A stretch of DNA of 36,950 nt, taken from positions 1 through 36,950 of the forward strand of contig JAPPDJ010000099.1 of NCBI GenBank assembly GCA_028824555.1, read 5' to 3'. How positions within the stretch are numbered: position 1 is the stretch's first letter; the number at the start of each line of letters is the position of its first letter. Made by a program: the position numbers and the translations under genes. The DNA comes from Gammaproteobacteria bacterium (lineage in GTDB: Bacteria; Pseudomonadota; Gammaproteobacteria; Pseudomonadales; Azotimanducaceae). Below are positions 33,048 to 36,950 of the stretch, one piece after another. The notes beneath the pieces are model-generated. The model saw nothing but the letters and a program-made list of their open reading frames with translations, did not search any database and was not told the origin of the DNA.

Positions 33048-35249
33048 ATGACCAAACCCGCATTCAAGCCGGTGGCGCTTGCGCTCGCTGCCGCACTCAC
33101 CTTTCCATGCGCGCTGCCCATTGCCGCGGAAGCCACCGAGACCAGTGACTCCGGGCAAGTCGTAGAGGAGGTTTTCGTCGTCGGCAAGCGCCGAGCCTAT
33201 CAGGGCAACTTCGACAATCTCGAAAAACCATCCGCGGATCAGACCATCAATGAGGACTTGCTGCGCGAAGTCGGTGCGATAAACCTCAATGAGGCGCTGG
33301 ACTTGTCGGCATCCGTTGCACGCCAAAACAACTTTGGCGGTTTGTGGAATAGCTTTTCGGTTCGCGGCTTCTCGGGCGACATCAACTTGCCGAGCGGCTT
33401 TCTGGTGAACGGATTCAATGCCGGCCGCGGGTTCGCAGGACCACGGGACCTGGCCGGCGTCGATTCCGTGGAAGTGCTCAAGGGGCCGCGCTCGGCGCTG
33501 TTTGGACGGGGCGAGCCTGGCGGCACGGTCAACCTGATCACCAAGCGGCCCGAGTTCGAGACGGCGAGTGACTTCCGCGCCACGTACGGTCGCTGGGACC
33601 AGATGCGCCTCGAGGGGGATGTGCAAACCACGCCAGCTAGCAACGACGAGTTGGGCGTGCGCATCGTGGCATTCTACGAGGATGCGGGAAGCTTCAGAGA
33701 TACAGTTGAGACAGAGCGCGTCGGCCTATATCCGTCCGTCACTTGGGATGTTTCCGATGCCACCAGCGTGACTTACGAACTGGAATTCACCGAGCAGGAG
33801 ATTCCCTTCGACCGAGGTGTCGCCTATTCAGATACCTATGGTTTCACGCCGCGTGAAACCTTTGTTGGCGAGCCCGGCGACGGGCCCATCACGACCGAGG
33901 TACTTGGTCACCAGTTCGAAGCCCAGCACAACTTCTCCGACAACTGGAGTCTTCTGGCCGGCCTCGGATACCGAGATACGTCCTTCGAGGGCAACGCGTC
34001 CGAGACGAATTTCGGCGGACGCCAGACGTATTTTCTGGATGGTCGAACCCTGTCTCGATTCTTCCGCTATCGAAACTTCGCGTCCGACTATTTCGTCGCC
34101 CGCGCTGAAGTTGCGGGCGAGTTCGACACTGGCGCACTGCGCCACAGACTGCTTGTGGGCACAGACTACGACCGTTTCGACATCAGCCACTTCATCCTCC
34201 GTTACCGGCCGGGCTGGTTTCCGGGCGACACGGACGTGAGCACCCTCGATCCGGCCGCATATCTTCTCCTGGACATTTTCAATCCCGTCTATGGCCGGTT
34301 CCCGCAGCCGGTACCTGGCCCAAACACGAACCGAGACGAAAACCTGACCGGATTCGGCATCTACTTGCAGGACCAAATCGACGTCACCGATCGGTTGCAG
34401 GTACGCGTTGGTCTTCGCTGGGACGACTTCGAGCACGACTTGACCAACCTCAACAGGTCTCCGAGAACGACGGCCACATCGTCGGATACTCGCGTTTCAC
34501 CGCAGCTTGGTGCGGTTTACTCCGTCAATGAGGGCCTGAGCCTCTACGCATCCTATGGCGAAGGCTTCCGGCAGCAACCAGGATCTGACTACCAAGGCAA
34601 CCAGTTCGCGCCCAACCTCACGGAGTCCGCCGAGATAGGGCTGAAACTGGATGTGGCCCAGTTTGCTGAGGGCGTCTCGGGCTCGCTCACGCTTTCGCTG
34701 TTCGACATCGATCAAAGCAACATCCTCGTGAACGACGATCGGCCGGCAGCCGTGGCTGCAGGGTGGTTTTCTCACGATGCCGGTGCGGCGGCCAGCAACG
34801 GGTTCGAAGTTGACGCAGACCTCGCCTTCGAGAGCGGCTTCAACCTATGGTTTTCCTACGCGTACACCGACGCCGAATTTTCCACCACTAGTCTCGAAGC
34901 GGACTGGGGCGTGACCATCGAGGCCGGTGACCCGCTCATCAACTCACCGAAGCACCAGCTGAACCTGCAAGTCAGCCAGAGTTTCCAAGTGGGTGGGATA
35001 GCCGCGCAAGTGGGTGCCGGCGTCCAACATACCGACGAGCGTCTTGGGTTCACAGCCTTTGACTTCACCTTGCCGAGCTATACCATGGCGCGGCTCTTTG
35101 GTCAGATCAAGCCCACCGAGCGACTCGCCGTTCGGCTTGACCTAGACAATGTATTTGACGAGGAGTATTACACCAACTCGTATGCGGACGTCTGGGTTGA
35201 GCCGGGCGCACCGCGGCGCTTCCGCATCACTGCGTCCTACTCGTTGTAG
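33048..35249 (+). CDS. TonB-dependent siderophore-type receptor
   Basis: This 733-residue outer-membrane receptor is of the FhuA/FpvA-like class, expected to bring in ferric siderophores or related chelates with TonB-ExbBD energy. It has a signal peptide of about 28 residues (ending IAAEA), a TonB-box-like EEVFVVGK, and a plug domain with SFSVRGFSGD, DSVEVLKGPRSALFGRGEPGG and TVNLITKRP. A barrel follows with the C-terminal pattern LDNVFDEEYYTNSY and RFRITASYSL. The ATG at 33048 has only a weak GAGAA ribosome binding site. No siderophore biosynthesis gene is visible. The downstream acyltransferase and ABC ATPase genes are on the same strand. Confidence 0.93.
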   Translation: MTKPAFKPVALALAAALTFPCALPIAAEATETSDSGQVVEEVFVVGKRRAYQGNFDNLEKPSADQTINEDLLREVGAINLNEALDLSASVARQNNFGGLWNSFSVRGFSGDINLPSGFLVNGFNAGRGFAGPRDLAGVDSVEVLKGPRSALFGRGEPGGTVNLITKRPEFETASDFRATYGRWDQMRLEGDVQTTPASNDELGVRIVAFYEDAGSFRDTVETERVGLYPSVTWDVSDATSVTYELEFTEQEIPFDRGVAYSDTYGFTPRETFVGEPGDGPITTEVLGHQFEAQHNFSDNWSLLAGLGYRDTSFEGNASETNFGGRQTYFLDGRTLSRFFRYRNFASDYFVARAEVAGEFDTGALRHRLLVGTDYDRFDISHFILRYRPGWFPGDTDVSTLDPAAYLLLDIFNPVYGRFPQPVPGPNTNRDENLTGFGIYLQDQIDVTDRLQVRVGLRWDDFEHDLTNLNRSPRTTATSSDTRVSPQLGAVYSVNEGLSLYASYGEGFRQQPGSDYQGNQFAPNLTESAEIGLKLDVAQFAEGVSGSLTLSLFDIDQSNILVNDDRPAAVAAGWFSHDAGAAASNGFEVDADLAFESGFNLWFSYAYTDAEFSTTSLEADWGVTIEAGDPLINSPKHQLNLQVSQSFQVGGIAAQVGAGVQHTDERLGFTAFDFTLPSYTMARLFGQIKPTERLAVRLDLDNVFDEEYYTNSYADVWVEPGAPRRFRITASYSL

Positions 35250-35325
35250 CAGGGCTGAGTCTGAGGCGCGACTGCAAGGTTGCGCCTCGGACCAGACCCC
35301 TGGTCACTCCTCGAGCCCAAAGCCA

Positions 35326-36486
35326 ATGACCGACGAAAGCGCCCCTGCAGCCCGGATCGCGTCGCTGGACATCCTGCGGGGCGTGGTCATTGTGCTGATG
35401 ATGTTGGATCACGTTCGTGAACGCTTTTACATGCACACACGGACCGGTGACCCGATGTTCGAATCCGTTGAGCCTGATCTATTCATTACGCGCTATCTCA
35501 CCCACCTTTGTGCGCCGGTGTTTATTTTCCTGGCGGGGCTCTCGGCATGGCTCTACGCCCACCCGGCCGGCGGCCAGCATCGATCACCATCTGGATTCCT
35601 GTTCAGGCGGGGCCTCGTCATCATATTGATTGAGCTCGTGCTCTACTATCTCGTCTGGGCTGACAGCTATCCCTCATTCCTGTTCCTGCAGGTGCTCTGG
35701 GCGATTGGCCTCGGCATGATTGGGCTGTCGCTGGCCTGCCGACTCAACTACTGGTGGCTTGGCGCCCTGGGGCTTCTGATTGTGTTTGGACACAACGCCC
35801 TCGGCCCCATCGACTTTGCACCGGGGGGGTTCGGATACGTGCTGTGGACGGTGCTTCTCGATCCCGGCGAACTAGGGCAGATCGGAGGGTTGACGATCAG
35901 TCTGTCCTACCCTGCGCTACCGTGGTTCGGAGTCATTCTTCTCGGCTACTTCGCGGGGCCGCTGTATGCGGCATCGGTTTCGGCACTCACGAGACGGAAG
36001 GCGCTGCTTGCTCTTGGCGCATCGTGCTTGGCGCTGCTGGCGTTTCTGCGAGGCTTCAATCTCTATGGGGAGGCGCTGCCGTGGTCAGCCGAGGGAACCG
36101 CGGCTGAGACCCTCATGTCGTTCCTGAACTTCACGAAATACCCGCCTTCGCTCGACTTTCTGCTGGTGACGCTGGGCATTGGTCTCATGCTCTTGGCATC
36201 TTTTGAGTCCCTGCGCGGGCCAAGGCGGATGTGGAGCGCAATTCAGGACTTCGGTTCGGTGCCCCTGTTCCTTTACGTCTTGCACTTGTATGTCCTGTTG
36301 GCAGCCTATTGGGTCCTGTTCCTGATGTTTGGTCCGACCCACGGGGAGCGCTATGGCTTCAGCAGCGTTGCGTGGATATGGGCAGGTGCCGCCGCCCTGG
36401 TACTGGCGCACGTTCCCGTCGCGAGAGCCTTCGCGGCCTACAAACACCGAGAGAAGCGCAACAAGCCATGGCTGAGTTACCTGTGA
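35326..36486 (+). CDS. HGSNAT/DUF1624-like membrane acyltransferase
   Basis: This 386-residue integral membrane protein has about ten hydrophobic segments. It opens with RIASLDILRGVVIVLMMLDH, the conserved start of the heparan-alpha-glucosaminide N-acetyltransferase-like (DUF1624) and acyltransferase-3-like proteins, in which the Arg and His are conserved. THLCAPVFIFLAGLSAWLY and a C-terminal LFLYVLHLYVLL follow, also typical. Such proteins are thought to move acyl groups across the membrane onto sugars. The ATG at 35326 was chosen for this start. It lies 76 bp behind the receptor, and the ABC ATPase gene overlaps its 3' end. Confidence 0.85.
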   Translation: MTDESAPAARIASLDILRGVVIVLMMLDHVRERFYMHTRTGDPMFESVEPDLFITRYLTHLCAPVFIFLAGLSAWLYAHPAGGQHRSPSGFLFRRGLVIILIELVLYYLVWADSYPSFLFLQVLWAIGLGMIGLSLACRLNYWWLGALGLLIVFGHNALGPIDFAPGGFGYVLWTVLLDPGELGQIGGLTISLSYPALPWFGVILLGYFAGPLYAASVSALTRRKALLALGASCLALLAFLRGFNLYGEALPWSAEGTAAETLMSFLNFTKYPPSLDFLLVTLGIGLMLLASFESLRGPRRMWSAIQDFGSVPLFLYVLHLYVLLAAYWVLFLMFGPTHGERYGFSSVAWIWAGAAALVLAHVPVARAFAAYKHREKRNKPWLSYL

Positions 36487-36950
36487 GTCCCGCCATCCCC
36501 ATAGCGCTGTCCGCCCAGGCACTCAGGGTAGTGCGCTCCGGCCAGGAAGTGTTGAAGGACGTGTCCTTCCGCATTGCGCAGGGCGAAGTTCATGCCTTGC
36601 TCGGCGGCAACGGCGCCGGCAAGTCGACCACCTTGCTGACCTTTCTCGGCTTCCTCGCACCGGCGTCGGGAAGCGTGCAGGTCCAGGGCCGAGACGTAAG
36701 CGAAGACATTCGCGCGGCCCGCCAAGCAATCGCCTACCTGCCCGAGGCAGCCGCCCTGTATGGCCACCTGAATGCCTATGAGAACCTGCGCTACTTCCTG
36801 TCACTCGCGAGGATGGATACGCAAAGGCCCGCGCTCGACGCAGCCTTGGACCGCGTGGCGTTGCAGGCCGAGGCTCGCGAAATGCGCATGCAAACCGTTG
36901 GCGTTGGTGATGTCGGTGAGCATGTCGGCGAACTTGATCTGGCTGATCTG
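36468..36950 (+). CDS. ABC transporter ATP-binding protein, 3' part missing
   Basis: The frame reads as an ABC ATPase of the type used for exporters: Walker A GGNGAGKST, then FLGFLAPASGSVQVQG and the Q-loop region AIAYLPEAAALYGHLNAYENL. The start is ATG 36468, overlapping the previous gene by 19 bases; a GTG at 36483 giving a four-base GTGA overlap is equally plausible. The signature motif and Walker B would lie beyond the window. From about 36890 the frame (VGVGDVGEHVGELDLADL) no longer looks like this family, where something like FSKGMRQK is expected; the final bases may not belong to this gene. Confidence 0.8.
   Translation, partial: MAELPVSPAIPIALSAQALRVVRSGQEVLKDVSFRIAQGEVHALLGGNGAGKSTTLLTFLGFLAPASGSVQVQGRDVSEDIRAARQAIAYLPEAAALYGHLNAYENLRYFLSLARMDTQRPALDAALDRVALQAEAREMRMQTVGVGDVGEHVGELDLADL

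Overview
This is a GC-rich chromosomal window from what looks like a gammaproteobacterium, probably environmental. The case rests on gene order and protein features: hflK-hflC-purA, rnr-rlmB-rpsF-rpsR-rplI-dnaB-radA, a Trm112/YcaR-type protein, TonB-dependent receptors, and tRNA genes with an encoded CCA end. About half of the window is conserved housekeeping DNA. The rest is accessory: catabolic genes, receptors with a two-component system, toxin-antitoxin genes and glycosyltransferases. The intergenic spaces are full of short palindromic repeats. Many genes start with GTG or TTG, and typical U-tract terminators are absent.

Layout. 1-210: a long dispersed repeat. 206-2391 (-): a GPH-type sugar/cation symporter and a short-chain dehydrogenase behind tRNA-Lys(UUU). 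2554-4977 (+): a tandem-domain family III CoA-transferase. 4998-5104: a MITE-like inverted repeat. 5245-8865 (+): hflK, hflC, purA and a Trm112-like gene; hisZ, often found before purA in related bacteria, is missing. 8934-9896 (+): an orphan HicB-like antitoxin with possible decayed remains behind it, then a Phd/VapC-type toxin-antitoxin pair with its own palindromic operator. 10150-11325 (-): an MFS exporter between inverted repeats. 11704-12699 (+): folE2. 12726-17182 (-): TonB receptor, OmpR-type regulator and histidine kinase, a likely operon. 17522-17608 (-): tRNA-Leu(CAG). 17664-25501 (+): rnr, rlmB, rpsF, rpsR, rplI, dnaB, radA. 25663-26949 (+): a secreted CxxC protein and an outer-membrane barrel protein. 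27175-29346 (+): a VTT-domain membrane protein fused to a flavoprotein disulfide reductase. 29522-32401 (-): GT-C transferase, GT2 transferase and DUF547 protein, with overlapping genes. 32669-36950 (+): a His-rich secreted peptide, a siderophore-type TonB receptor, an HGSNAT/DUF1624-like acyltransferase and a partial ABC ATPase.

The most unusual structure is at rpsR-rplI. The first 30 bases of rplI, with a ribosome binding site, occur twice 101 bp apart, separated by a palindromic repeat. The first copy forms a 34-codon reading frame that ends in a 4-base overlap with the rplI start, so L9 may be translated by coupling to a leader peptide. One palindrome family (GGAGGGCG-NNN-CGCCCTCC, five perfect copies) also lies in frame inside rnr. 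The last roughly 55 bases no longer read as an ABC ATPase and may be a chimeric junction. No CRISPR array, rRNA, integrase or recognisable transposase is visible.
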